38,582 nt of DNA from an uncultured Clostridia bacterium (GCA_947165825.1 CAMVBX010000005.1:1-38582), one strand, 5' to 3'; numbered from the stretch's first letter, positions 18,343 through 29,040 are shown. The notes: generated from the sequence alone by a model not told the origin. Translations and numbers: made by a program.

Positions 18343-20268
18343 TCAGATGAGGATCCCCGCCGCGATATACAGCACGAAGGCGCAGAGACTGAAGCCGACG
18401 CTGTAGGGCATCCGGACCTTCAGGATCCGATCCGGGTCGCAGCCGATGGCGCTGCCCACGGAGAGACTGTCGCTGGTAAAGACGCAGCATTTCTCCCCCG
18501 CGATGCCCGCGGCGCACACCGCGCCCACGCAAAGGGGCAGGGGCACCCCCGCCCGCAGGGCCAGGTGCGCCGCCACGGGGAAGCCGATGACGAACATGGC
18601 CCAGGAGGATCCCAGGGCGACGGTGAGCAGGGTGAAGATCAGGAAAAGCGCCGCCGGGAGGAACCGGGTATAGCCCCCCAGTAAGGCCACCGTCTGATCG
18701 AAGAAGGGAGCCAGGGCCTCCTGCTGGAGCAGGGCGGTAAAGCACATGGTCAGGAGATACAGGATGATGGGCAGGGTGACGTTCTGGATCCCCTCCACCA
18801 GATGCTCGAAGAATTCCTCCGGGGACAGGAGTCCCTGCCCGCAGTAGAGGAAGAACATGACCAGAAGGGTGGCGATGAGGCCGCAGGCGCTGTCCATGGT
18901 GAAGGAGCCGGTATGGAGGCTGCGCACCCCCAGGGAGGTGATCGCCAGGACGATCACCGGCAACAGCAGATTCCAGGGACTGCCCCAGAATTGCTCCTCC
19001 TCCTCGGGGATGTACTTTTCGCTCCCCTCGGGGAAGAGCTCGCCGCCCTCCTTCACCCGCTTGGTGGCCTTCCGCAGGGCCCGGTTCCGGGGGAGCAGGC
19101 CGAAGCAGAACAGGACGCAGGCCAGCAGGGCCAGGATGGAGAAGAAGTTCATGGGGATGCTTCTGCAGAGGATGGAGAAACGGCTCATCCCCTCCACGGG
19201 GATGATGGAGCCCACCACCCAGATGCCCCAGAGGGAGAAGGGGAAGAAGGAGCACAGCACCGTGGGCAGGAAGCTCAGCAGGAAGCCGGAATCCTCCCGG
19301 GGGATCTTCTGCTCGTTCACCACGTTCCGCAGACTTCCGGCGGCGCACAGGAGGTTCAGCCCATCGTCGATGGCGGTGACCGCCAGGATCCCCAGGGTGG
19401 CCAGGAGGGTGCCCCGCCGGGACCGGAGCTTCCGGTCCGCCAGCTTTTTGAAGGCGGTCACCGCCCCGGAGGCCTCGATGAGGGTGATCATCCCCCCCAT
19501 GAGGGCCATGACCAGCACGGTGAACACATTGTCCACCTGTCCCATGGTATCCATCAGGGCATCCGTATACCCGGCGGCAATGCCGATCCTCCGGGCCAGC
19601 AGGGCGGCATACAGCCCCGCAACCACCAGGGATTCCAGGGTGCGCCGGGTGACCAGCACATAGACGATCATCAGCACCAGGGGCAGGATAAAGACGGGGA
19701 AATCCGTCTCCGCCGGGATCAGCAGGGCGGACAGGATAAAGATCAGGGCCAGGATGCCGTACTGGAGGAGCATCTGCCGCTTCCCCATGGGCGCCCGGTT
19801 CCCGGGAGCCCGGAGAACGCCCCGCTGCATCCGGGAAAGGGTGAGGATCTGGGCGTGCTTCCGGGAGACCTGGCTGTACACCCGCTTCATGAACTCTCCG
19901 TACAGATCCGGGTGCTTCCGGAGCATGTCCATCATGTCCTCGCTCTCCAGCTTGTACACAACGGTGCGCCCCCGGGAGCGGACGGTGGTGAGGCGGCGCT
20001 GCTGGGCCAGCACGCCGTATTCCCCGAAATACTGGCCTTCGTGCATCACGTTGACCTGCTGCCCGTCCCGGTCCAGGACCAGGGCCACGCCGGATTCCAG
20101 GAAGAACATCCCGTCCGGCGGGCCGTCGATGGTGCAGATATCCTGCCCGTTCTCAAACTGGAGCCGGACCAGGCGGGCGCGGAGCTCCGCCATATCCGCC
20201 AGCTCCTCGGGTGAGGTCCCCATGCCGAAGAATCCGCAGAGGAACTCGTCGTCGATCACATGTGCCAA
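18343..20268 (-). CDS. N-terminal cyclic-nucleotide-binding-like domain fused to NhaC-like Na+/H+ antiporter
   Basis: FENGQDICTIDGPPDGMFFLESG...GQYFGEYGVLAQQRRLTTVRS then about 12 TM with DDGLNLL...NEQKIPRED...LWGIWVVGSI pattern; one continuous ORF. Confidence 0.85.
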   Translation of the reverse strand: MAHVIDDEFLCGFFGMGTSPEELADMAELRARLVRLQFENGQDICTIDGPPDGMFFLESGVALVLDRDGQQVNVMHEGQYFGEYGVLAQQRRLTTVRSRGRTVVYKLESEDMMDMLRKHPDLYGEFMKRVYSQVSRKHAQILTLSRMQRGVLRAPGNRAPMGKRQMLLQYGILALIFILSALLIPAETDFPVFILPLVLMIVYVLVTRRTLESLVVAGLYAALLARRIGIAAGYTDALMDTMGQVDNVFTVLVMALMGGMITLIEASGAVTAFKKLADRKLRSRRGTLLATLGILAVTAIDDGLNLLCAAGSLRNVVNEQKIPREDSGFLLSFLPTVLCSFFPFSLWGIWVVGSIIPVEGMSRFSILCRSIPMNFFSILALLACVLFCFGLLPRNRALRKATKRVKEGGELFPEGSEKYIPEEEEQFWGSPWNLLLPVIVLAITSLGVRSLHTGSFTMDSACGLIATLLVMFFLYCGQGLLSPEEFFEHLVEGIQNVTLPIILYLLTMCFTALLQQEALAPFFDQTVALLGGYTRFLPAALFLIFTLLTVALGSSWAMFVIGFPVAAHLALRAGVPLPLCVGAVCAAGIAGEKCCVFTSDSLSVGSAIGCDPDRILKVRMPYSVGFSLCAFVLYIAAGILI

Positions 20269-20286
20269 GGGTCAGATCCCTCCCAA

Positions 20287-21258
20287 CTACAATAGCGCGT
20301 ACAGCGCCGCCATCAGCGGCAGGGTGATCACGCAGAGGATGGTGCTGAGGACGTTGATGCTCCCCGCCCAGCCCGGCGTTTTGTCATAGCGCTGGGCAAA
20401 CTGGCTCACCATGGCGGCGCAGGGGGCCGCCCCCTGGAGCAGGGGGATCAGGAGCACGCCCCGGGCCAGATCCCAGCGCAGGATCCCGGTGAGGGCCAGG
20501 AGCAGCAGGGAAACCAGGGGCAGGCCCGCCAGCCGCAGGAGGGCCAGGAGCCAGGCCCGGGGCCGGGCGAAGATCTCCTTCAGCGGACTTGCTGCCAGCA
20601 TCATGCCCAGGAGCAGCATGCTCAGAGGGCCCAGCATGGCGGACATGCCGGAGACGGCGGTCATCAGAATATCCGGCAGAGAGATCCGCAGGAGGAACAG
20701 GGCCAGCCCCAGGAGAACGGAGAGGAGATTCACGTTCAGCAGGGCCTTTTTCCAGTCTCCCTTTTCCCCGGAAATGAGGCTGCGGCCGTGGGTCCAGATC
20801 AGCACCGTCTGGATGAGCAGGTAGCTGCTGGCATAGAATACCCCCTCCCGCCCCAGAAGGGCGGAGGCCAGGGGGAGGATCAGGTTGCCGCAGTTGGAGT
20901 AGATGAGTCCGGCCTCCTCCACCGGCTCCATCTTCAGGGGCTTCCGCAGCAGCCGGGAGAGAAGAAAGGCCATGAGGAAGAAGAAGGCCGAGCCCCCCAG
21001 GGCGATGCCCAGGCTCAGGAGCCTTTCGGCGCTGTATTCCATCTGGTAGGCGTTCACCACCGAGCAGGGGGTGACGGCATAGAGGATGACCTTGTTCAGC
21101 GCCACCTCCTGGCCGGGCTTCAGCACCTTCAGCCGGACCAGGGCCACCCCCGCCAGCAGGATGAGCAGCAGGGAGGCGATATGCTTCCCCAGCAGCAGAC
21201 TCAGCTCCAAGCTTCGCTCCCCCTCCTTACCTTTCCATATATTAAAGGAGTATATCAT
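20287..21258 (-). CDS. AEC family (auxin efflux carrier-type) transporter
   Basis: 10-TM pattern, NCGNLILPLASALLGREGVFYAS; start uncertain (ATG 21258, or an internal TTG after AAGGAGGG). Confidence 0.82.
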   Translation of the reverse strand: MIYSFNIWKGKEGERSLELSLLLGKHIASLLLILLAGVALVRLKVLKPGQEVALNKVILYAVTPCSVVNAYQMEYSAERLLSLGIALGGSAFFFLMAFLLSRLLRKPLKMEPVEEAGLIYSNCGNLILPLASALLGREGVFYASSYLLIQTVLIWTHGRSLISGEKGDWKKALLNVNLLSVLLGLALFLLRISLPDILMTAVSGMSAMLGPLSMLLLGMMLAASPLKEIFARPRAWLLALLRLAGLPLVSLLLLALTGILRWDLARGVLLIPLLQGAAPCAAMVSQFAQRYDKTPGWAGSINVLSTILCVITLPLMAALYALL

Positions 21259-21446
21259 ATGGTCCTTCCCTTTGCAAAACAATTCCGATCTCCCGCCCAT
21301 CCGGCTCCGCGGCAGGGAGATCGGGACGGCACCGGCGGCTCCGGGGATAAGAGGAACCGTCCCGGTTCCGGTTTTCGACAGGTCTTTCCGGGCAGGCGTC
21401 CGCTGAGAACTTTCCGGAAAACGCGGGTTTCCGTCGTCGGTTTATA

Positions 21447-21475
21447 TTGACATCCGCCGACGTTTTTGCTATTCT
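21447..21475 (+). promoter_or_regulatory. sigma-A promoter of the pyr operon
   Basis: TTGACA (21447-21452), 17-nt spacer, TATTCT (21470-21475). Confidence 0.8.
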
Positions 21476-21490
21476 ATGGGGCAGAAAATA

Positions 21491-21601
21491 TCGGACCGTT
21501 TTTAAGCTGGTACAGAGATGCCGGCAAGACTGGTCAGGAGCTCCGGGGCATGGACCCCGGGTCTTGATGTGTGGTCTTGCCGGAAAGGCAGGGCCTTTTT
21601 T
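21491..21601 (+). promoter_or_regulatory. PyrR-type transcription attenuator leader
   Basis: GGTA-CAGAGA-TGCC hexaloop hairpin followed by GGCAAGAC; antiterminator arms CCGGCAAGAC (21521-21530) / GTCTTGCCGG (21574-21583); overlapping terminator GGTCTTGCC / GGCAGGGCC with T6. Confidence 0.8.
21573..21601 (+). terminator. attenuator terminator in pyr leader
   Basis: 9-bp stem with two GU pairs, GGAAA loop, TTTTTT at 21596-21601. Confidence 0.85.
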
Positions 21602-21617
21602 GCGCCCGGGAGGGACC

Positions 21618-22832
21618 TTGGAACAGGATTACCGCGATAGTCTGAAACAGATCCGGCGGAACGCCGCCGATTGGCTGACCCGGCAGGGGCTGGACGCCCT
21701 GCTGGGTCCTGAATACGTTTTGATGCCCGGCCTCTGCGATGTACACGTACATCTGCGGGAGCCGGGTTTTTCCAAAAAGGAGACCATCCGCACCGGCACC
21801 CTGGCCGCCGCCCGGGGGGGCTTCACCACGGTCTGCGCCATGCCCAACCTGGATCCGGTGCCGGACTCCCCGGAGACCCTGGAACCCCAGCTGGACCTGA
21901 TCCGCCGGGATGCCCGGGTGCGGGTGCTGCCCTACGGCGCCATCACCCGGGGGGAGCAGGGAAAGGCGCTGGCGGATCTGGAGGGGCTGGCCCCCCGGGT
22001 CTGCGCCTTCTCCGATGACGGACACGGGGTGCAGGACGAGGGCCTCATGCGGGAGGCCATGCTTCGGGCCAAGGCCCTGGGCAAGCTGATCTGCGCCCAC
22101 TGCGAGGACGACGGTCTCCGGGCAGGGGGGCATATCCGGGAAAGCGCCCTGTCCCGGCAGCTGAACATCCCCGGCATCCCGCCGGAGAGCGAGTACCGGC
22201 AGCTGGAGCGGGATCTGCGCCTGGCCCAGGAGACGGGCTGCGCCTACCACGCCTGCCACCTCTCCACCAAGGAGAGCATCGGCCTCATGCGCCAGGCGAA
22301 AAAGGCCGGTCTGGACGTGACCTGCGAGACCGCCCCCCATTACCTGCTCCTCTGCCTGGAGGACATGCGGGACGAGGGCCGGTTCAAAATGAATCCCCCC
22401 CTGGGCACGCGGGAGGACCGGGACGCGGTGCTGGAGGGCTTCCTGGACGGCACCGTGGATATGCTGGCCACGGACCACGCCCCCCATACTTCGGAGGAGA
22501 AGGCGGGCGGACTCCGGGAGAGCCTCATGGGGGTAGTGGGGCTGGAGCCCGCCTTTCCGGTGCTGTACACCGCCCTGGTCCGCACGGGGCTCGCCTCTCC
22601 GGAGACCCTGGCGGAGCGCATGGCCTTCGCCCCCCTCCGCCGCTTCGGCCTGGAGGCGGGCGAGGATTTCGCCGTGTTCCACGTCGGGACGGAATTCCGG
22701 CTGGACCCGGAGGCCTTCGCCTCCCTGGGCCGGGCCACCCCCTTCGCGGGAATGCGCCTCCATGGCGAGTGCGCGCTCACCGTGATGGAGGGAAAGATCG
22801 TTTATAACGCGAGCGGAAAATCCCGCTCCTGA
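21618..22832 (+). CDS. pyrC: dihydroorotase
   Basis: MPGLCDVHVHLREPG, TDHAPHT; TTG start (LEQDYRDSL) placed after the leader terminator, preceded by GGGAGGG. Confidence 0.93.
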   Translation: MEQDYRDSLKQIRRNAADWLTRQGLDALLGPEYVLMPGLCDVHVHLREPGFSKKETIRTGTLAAARGGFTTVCAMPNLDPVPDSPETLEPQLDLIRRDARVRVLPYGAITRGEQGKALADLEGLAPRVCAFSDDGHGVQDEGLMREAMLRAKALGKLICAHCEDDGLRAGGHIRESALSRQLNIPGIPPESEYRQLERDLRLAQETGCAYHACHLSTKESIGLMRQAKKAGLDVTCETAPHYLLLCLEDMRDEGRFKMNPPLGTREDRDAVLEGFLDGTVDMLATDHAPHTSEEKAGGLRESLMGVVGLEPAFPVLYTALVRTGLASPETLAERMAFAPLRRFGLEAGEDFAVFHVGTEFRLDPEAFASLGRATPFAGMRLHGECALTVMEGKIVYNASGKSRS

Positions 22833-22843
22833 GGAGGATAGGA

Positions 22844-25800
22844 ATGGCAAAGAGAACGGATTTGAAGAAGATCATGATCATCGGCTCCGGCCCCATCGTC
22901 ATCGGTCAGGCGGCGGAGTTCGACTACGCGGGAACCCAGGCCTGCCTTGCCCTGAAGGAAGAGGGGTACGAGGTCATTCTGGTGAACTCCAACCCCGCCA
23001 CCATCATGACGGACACCAGCATTGCGGATAAGGTCTATATGGAGCCCCTGACCCTGGAGTACATCGCCAAGATCCTCCGGTATGAGCGGCCGGGCGCCAT
23101 CATCCCCGGCATCGGCGGCCAGACGGGACTGAACCTGGCGGTGCAGCTGGAGAAGAAGGGCATCCTGCGGGAATGCCGGGTGGAGCTGCTGGGCACGGAC
23201 TCCGGCAGCATCGAAATGGCGGAGGACCGGGAGAAGTTCAAGGAGCTCTGCGCCTCCATCGGGGAGCCCACCATCCCCAGCGAGATCACCTACTCCATGG
23301 AGGAGGCCCGGGCCGCCGCGGAGCGGATCGGCTACCCCGTGGTGCTCCGCCCCGCCTTCACCCTGGGGGGTACCGGAGGCGGCTTCGCCAACGATCCCGC
23401 CGAATTGGAAGAGGTCGGCATAAACGCTTTCCGCCTCAGCCCCGTCCATCAGGTGCTCATCGAAAAGAGCGTCCGGGGCTACAAGGAGATCGAATTTGAG
23501 ATGATGCGGGACGGGGAGGATCACATCATCACCGTCTGCGGCATGGAAAACGTGGATCCCGTGGGGGTGCACACCGGGGACAGCGTGGTGGTGGCCCCCA
23601 TCCTGAGCCTGGAGGAGAAGCAGCTGAAGCGGCTGGAGGAAAGCGCCGTCAAGCTCATCCGGGCCCTGCGGATCCAGGGGGGCTGCAACGTGCAGTTCGC
23701 CCAGCATCCGGAGACGGAGGAATACTTCCTCATCGAGGTGAATCCCCGGGTCTCCCGCTCCTCCGCCCTGGCCTCCAAGGCCAGCGGCTACCCCATCGCC
23801 CGGGTCACCGCCAAGGTGGCGGTGGGCATGACCCTGGCGGAGATCCCCGTAGCCGGGGGCAACGCCGCCATCCCCCCCAGCCTGGATTACATCGTCGCCA
23901 AGTTCCCCCGCTTCCCCTTCGATAAGTTCACCTCCGCCCCCAACACCCTGGGCACCCAGATGAAGGCCACCGGGGAGGTCATGGGCATCGGCTCCACCCT
24001 GGCGGAATGCTTCCTGAAATCCGTCCGGTCCCTGGAGACCGGAGTCTGCCACCTCCACCTGGCAAAGTTCGACGCCATGCCCGACGACGACCTGCGGGCC
24101 TACCTGGCGGACTTCCGGGACGACACCCTCTACGCCGTGACGGAGCTGCTGCGCCGGGGGGCGAGCGTGGAGGAGCTGCATGCGCGCACCGGGATCACGT
24201 CCCTCTTCCTGGAATGCCTGAAAAGCATCGTGGAGATGGAGGCCCTGCTGAAGGCGAAGCCCGGGGACGGAAAGACCCTTCTGGCCGCCAAGACCATGGG
24301 CTTCGCGGACAAGTACATCGGCCGTCTCTGGGGGAAGGACTGGACGGAGGTCCGGGCCCAGCGCCTGCGGGAGGGGATCACCCCGGTTTTCCGTATGGTG
24401 GACACCCTCCATACGGGGAAATATATCGCCTACCTCTACTCCACCTATCTGAATCTCCTGGATAAGGACTGCGTGAACCAGTCCCGGCTCACGGATAAGC
24501 GGAAGATCCTGGTGCTGGGCGCCGGTCCCATCCGCATCGGCCAGGGGGTGGAATTCGACTACTCCACCGTCCACGCGGTGCAGACCATCCGCCGGGCGGG
24601 ATACGAGGCCATCATCATCAACAACAATCCGGAGACCGTCTCCACGGACTATACCACCGCGGACAAGCTCTACTTCGAGCCCCTGACCCCGGAGGACGTG
24701 ATGACCATCCTGGATTTCGAGCGCCCCGAGGGGGTCATCGCCTCCCTGGGCGGCCAGACCGCCATCAACCTGGCCCAGCCCCTGGACGACCTGGGGGTGA
24801 AGATCGTGGGCACGGACTGCGCCGCCATCGAGCGGGCAGAGAACCGGGACAGCTTCGAAAAGCTCCTGGAGGAGCTGGGCATCCCCCAGCCCCCCGGACG
24901 GGCGGTGACGGATCTGGAGGCCGGCGTCCGGGCCGCGGAGGAGATCGGCTACCCCGTGCTGGTGCGTCCCAGCTTCGTGCTGGGGGGACGGGCCATGCAG
25001 ATCGTGGGGAACGAGGCCCAGCTGCGGCATTACCTGAAAACCGCCGTGGAGATCAACACGGAGCAGCCGGTGCTGGTGGATAAGTACATCCAGGGCAAGG
25101 AAGTGGAGATTGACGCCATCTGCGACGGGCAGGACGTGTTCGTTCCCGGCATCATGGAGCTGGTGGAGCGCACCGGCGTCCATTCCGGAGACTCCATCAG
25201 CGTCTACCCCACCTTCAGCATTCCGGATAAAGTCAAGGGGATCATCCTCCAAGAAGCTGGGCCTGGGCATCGGCATCGTGGGCCTGTTCAACGTACAGTT
25301 CATCGTGGACCGGGAGGACCGGGTCTACATCATCGAGGTCAACCCCCGCTCCTCCCGTACCGTACCCTTCCTGAGCAAGGCCACGGGCTGGAGCCTTGCG
25401 GATATCGCCACGGAGGTCATTCTGGGCAAAAGCCTGAAGGAGCAGGGCATCTTCTGCCTGTATCCCGAGGAGCGGAAGCGCTGGTACGTGAAGGTTCCGG
25501 TGTTCTCCTTCAATAAGCTCCGGGGGCTGGACGCCTACCTTTCCCCGGAAATGAAGAGCACCGGCGAGGCCATCGGCTACGACCGAACCCTGAACCGGGC
25601 CCTGTACAAGGCCCTTCAGGCCTCCGGCATGAAGCTCCAGAATTACGGCACCGTCTTCGCCACCATCGCGGACCGGGACAAGGCGGAGGCGCTGCCGCTG
25701 ATCCGCCGGTTCTACAACCTGGGCTTCAATATCGAAGCCACCAGCGGCACCGCGGCGTATCTGAAGGAGCACGGCATCCGCACCCACGTGCTGAAGAAGC

Positions 25801-26042
25801 TGGGGGAGAGCGAGGAGATCGTGGAGGCCCTGCGTCAGGGCCATATCGCCTACGTCATCAACACCAGCAACGTGGGGGATCCGGGGCTGAGCACCGACGG
25901 CTACCGCATCCGCACCCTGGCCACGGAAAACAGCATCACCATGTTCACCGCCCTGGATACGGTCAGGGTGCTGCTGGACGTGCTGGAGGAGACCACCATC
26001 ACCGTCTCCACCATCGATAAGGACGAGGAGGCGCAGAATTGA
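22844..26042 (+). CDS. carB: carbamoyl-phosphate synthase large subunit, interrupted by an apparent frameshift at about 25241-25251
   Basis: duplicated ATP-grasp halves; ORF 22844-25516 carries the protein to ...KVKGIIL, then ORF 25110-26042 continues with SKKLGLGIGIVGLFNVQF... Confidence 0.95.
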
Positions 26043-26776
26043 CCGGGGGACTGTACCGGGTCCTGGAAAACCGCCCCCTGAACCGGGACATGACCCTCAT
26101 GCGGCTGGAGGGGGACACCTCCGGCCTGACCCATCCCGGCCAGTTCGTGAACATCCGGGTGCCGGAAAAGTTCCTCCGGCGGCCCATCAGCGTGTGCGAC
26201 TGGCGGGAGGGGGAGCTGACCCTGGTCTACCGCGTCGTGGGCGCCGGCACCGCCGCGCTCCGGGAGATGAAGCCCGGGGCGGAGCTGGACCTGCTCACGG
26301 GTCTGGGCAACGGTTATACCTCGGGGAAATCCGGTCCCTCCCCCATCCTTCTGGGGGGCGGAGCGGGGATCCCGCCCCTGCTGGGCCTGTGCCGCCGTCT
26401 CCTGGCCATGGGTGCGGCGCCGAAGGTCCTTCTGGGCTACCGCACCGGGGAGGACGCCTATCTGGCCGGGGATTTTGAAGCCCTGGGCGTACCCGTGCGC
26501 ATCGCCACGGAGGACGGAAGCCTGGGGATCCAAGGCCGGGTGACAGACCTGATGGACGGTCTGGATTACAGCTTCTTCTATGCCTGCGGCCCGGAGCCCA
26601 TGTACCGCTCCATTGCCAAAGCGGCGAAGGCCCCGGGGGAATACAGCTTCGAAGCGAGAATGGGCTGCGGCTTCGGGGCCTGCATGGGCTGCTCCTGCGA
26701 GACCCTGGCGGGAACGAAGCGGATCTGCCGGGACGGCCCGGTGATGGAAAGCGGGGAGATCCGATGGGAAAACTGA
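26039..26776 (+). CDS. pyrK: dihydroorotate dehydrogenase electron transfer subunit
   Basis: FAD-binding RPISVCDW, GGGAGIPPLLGLC, CGFGACMGCSCET Fe-S cysteines; TTG start overlapping the carB stop. Confidence 0.94.
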   Translation: MTGGLYRVLENRPLNRDMTLMRLEGDTSGLTHPGQFVNIRVPEKFLRRPISVCDWREGELTLVYRVVGAGTAALREMKPGAELDLLTGLGNGYTSGKSGPSPILLGGGAGIPPLLGLCRRLLAMGAAPKVLLGYRTGEDAYLAGDFEALGVPVRIATEDGSLGIQGRVTDLMDGLDYSFFYACGPEPMYRSIAKAAKAPGEYSFEARMGCGFGACMGCSCETLAGTKRICRDGPVMESGEIRWEN

Positions 26777-27681
26777 ACACCGTCCTCTGCGGGATCGGAT
26801 TGGATAATCCGGTGATCCCCGCCTCCGGCACCTTCGGCTACGGCTATGAATTCGCGGAGCTCTACGATATCAACCTCCTGGGGGCCTTCTCCTGCAAGGG
26901 CACCACCCTGGAGCCCCGGTTCGGCAACCCTCTGCCCCGGATCGCCGAGGCCCCGGCGGGGATGCTGAACGCCATCGGCCTGCAGAACCCCGGGATGGAC
27001 AAGGTCCTTTCCCAGGAGCTGCCCCGGCTGCGGCAGATCTATCATAAGAAGATCCTGGCAAACGTCGGCGGTTTCTCCATCGAGGAATACGCGGAGTGCG
27101 CCCGGCGGATGGAGGCGGACGAGCTGGTGGGCTGGCTGGAGATCAACATCTCCTGCCCCAACGTCCACGGGGGCGGCATGAGCTTCGGCACGGATCCCGC
27201 CCAGGCTGCGGCGGTGACGAAGGCGGTGAAGGCCGTTACCCGGAAGCCCGTCATCATGAAGCTCAGCCCCAATGTGACGGACATCGTCTCCATCGCCCTG
27301 GCCTGCCAGGAGGCAGGGGCAGACGGCCTCAGCCTCATCAACACCCTCCAGGGGATGCGCTTCGACCTGCGGAGCCGGAAGCCCCTGATCGCCAACACCT
27401 TCGGCGGCCTCTCCGGTCCCGCCCTGCTGCCCCTGGCCCTGCGCATGGTGTACCAGGTGACCCGGGCGGTGACGATCCCCGTCGTGGGCATGGGGGGCGT
27501 CTCCACCGCGGAGGACGTGCTGGAAATGCTCCTGGCGGGAGCCTGCGCCGTGGAGGTGGGGGCCGCGAACCTGACGGATCCCTGGGCCTGCGAGAAGATC
27601 ATCCGGGATCTGCCCGGAGTACTGGAGAAATACGGATTCTCCTCCGTGGAGGAGGTAAGGGAGGCGGCAAAGCATGGGTAA
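26764..27681 (+). CDS. pyrD: dihydroorotate dehydrogenase, class 1B catalytic subunit
   Basis: NPVIPASGTFGYG, NISCPNVHGGGMSFG, GMGGVSTAEDVLEMLLAGA. Confidence 0.95.
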   Translation: MGKLNTVLCGIGLDNPVIPASGTFGYGYEFAELYDINLLGAFSCKGTTLEPRFGNPLPRIAEAPAGMLNAIGLQNPGMDKVLSQELPRLRQIYHKKILANVGGFSIEEYAECARRMEADELVGWLEINISCPNVHGGGMSFGTDPAQAAAVTKAVKAVTRKPVIMKLSPNVTDIVSIALACQEAGADGLSLINTLQGMRFDLRSRKPLIANTFGGLSGPALLPLALRMVYQVTRAVTIPVVGMGGVSTAEDVLEMLLAGACAVEVGAANLTDPWACEKIIRDLPGVLEKYGFSSVEEVREAAKHG

Positions 27682-28372
27682 AGACGTGATCGTGGCCTGC
27701 GACTTCCCCGGCCGGGGACAGCTGGAGGCGTTTCTGGATCAGCTTGGGGCAGACAAGCCTTACGTGAAGATCGGCATGGAGCTGTTCTACGCCGAGGGAC
27801 CGGAGATCGTACGCCTGCTGAAGGGCCGGGGCTGCCGGGTCTTTCTGGATCTGAAGCTCCACGATATCCCCAATACCGTCCGCCGGGCCATGGCGGTGCT
27901 GGCGGACCTGGGGGTGGATATGGTGAACGTCCATGCCGCCGGGACCCGGGCCATGATGGAAGCTGCCCTGGAGGGACTCCGCTCCGGGAGCGGTCCTCGT
28001 CCCCTGCTCCTGGCGGTGACCCAGCTCACCAGCACGGATCAGACCGCCCTGGAAAACGAGATCCTGATCCGGGAGCCCATGGAGCAGGTGGTGGAGCGGT
28101 ACGCGAAGAATGCCCGGGCCGCCGGACTGGACGGGGTGGTGTGCTCTCCCCTGGAGGCTGCCGCCGTCCACGCCGCCTGCGGCGGGGACTTTCTCACCGT
28201 CACCCCCGGAGTCCGTTTCCCGGAGGGGGACGCAGGGGACCAGAAGCGGGTCATGAGCCCGCTCCGGGCCAGGGAGGCCGGATCCGACTATATCGTGGTG
28301 GGACGGCCCATCACCGCCGCTTCGGATCCCGCGGCGGCCTATGCCCGCTGCATCCGGGAATTCGTGGGATAA
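27674..28372 (+). CDS. pyrF: orotidine-5'-phosphate decarboxylase
   Basis: [14 protein letters not shown] signature, [18 protein letters not shown]. Confidence 0.96.
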   Translation: MGKDVIVACDFPGRGQLEAFLDQLGADKPYVKIGMELFYAEGPEIVRLLKGRGCRVFLDLKLHDIPNTVRRAMAVLADLGVDMVNVHAAGTRAMMEAALEGLRSGSGPRPLLLAVTQLTSTDQTALENEILIREPMEQVVERYAKNARAAGLDGVVCSPLEAAAVHAACGGDFLTVTPGVRFPEGDAGDQKRVMSPLRAREAGSDYIVVGRPITAASDPAAAYARCIREFVG

Positions 28373-28383
28373 GGAGGATCGTG

Positions 28384-29040
28384 ATGGAAGGATACAAGAG
28401 AGAATTTCTCCGCTTCCTGGAGGAGGCGGGGGTGCTGAAATTCGGGGACTTCATCGCCAAAAGCGGACGGAAGCTCCCCTATTTCCTGAACGCGGGAGAG
28501 GTAAAGACCGGCGGCGGCAGCGCCCGTCTGGGGGAATTCTACGCCGACGCCTATCTGGAAAAGCTGGGGCGGAAGCGGGCCGCGCTTTTCGGCCCCGCCT
28601 ACAAGGGCATCCCCCTGGCGGTGAGCGCCGCCTCCGCCCTGGCCCGGAGGGGCCTGGACCTGCCCTGGTTCTTCAACCGGAAGGAGGCCAAGGACCACGG
28701 GGAGGGCGGCTCCCTGGTGGGATATCTCCCCAAGGCCGGAGACGAGGTGGTCATCATCGAGGACGTGATCACCGCGGGCACCGCCATCCGGGAGAGCATG
28801 GCTCTGCTCGGCACCCTGGAGGGGGTGAAGGTGGCCGCCGCCTTCGTGATGGTGGACCGTCGGGAACGGGGGCAGACCGAGAAGGCCGCCACCCGGGAGG
28901 TGCAGGAGCAATACGGCTTCCCGGTGTACTCCATCGCAGACGTGTACGATATCCTGGAATACCTGGAGGAAAAGCCGGAGGGCCGGGAGAAGGCGGAGCG
29001 CATCCGGGCCTACCTGGCGGAATACGGGGACCGGGCATGA
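28384..29040 (+). CDS. pyrE: orotate phosphoribosyltransferase
   Basis: [37 protein letters not shown]-binding motif. Confidence 0.96.
   Translation: MEGYKREFLRFLEEAGVLKFGDFIAKSGRKLPYFLNAGEVKTGGGSARLGEFYADAYLEKLGRKRAALFGPAYKGIPLAVSAASALARRGLDLPWFFNRKEAKDHGEGGSLVGYLPKAGDEVVIIEDVITAGTAIRESMALLGTLEGVKVAAAFVMVDRRERGQTEKAATREVQEQYGFPVYSIADVYDILEYLEEKPEGREKAERIRAYLAEYGDRA

Noticed and set aside
25241-25251. Programmed ribosomal frameshift in carB
   Set aside because: No canonical slippery heptamer or stimulatory structure was seen; a 2-nt deletion or assembly error is simpler.
22802-25303. 833-aa minus-strand ORF opposite carB
   Set aside because: Shadow ORF antisense to unmistakable CarB; no domain recognised, His/Gly/Gln-rich composition.
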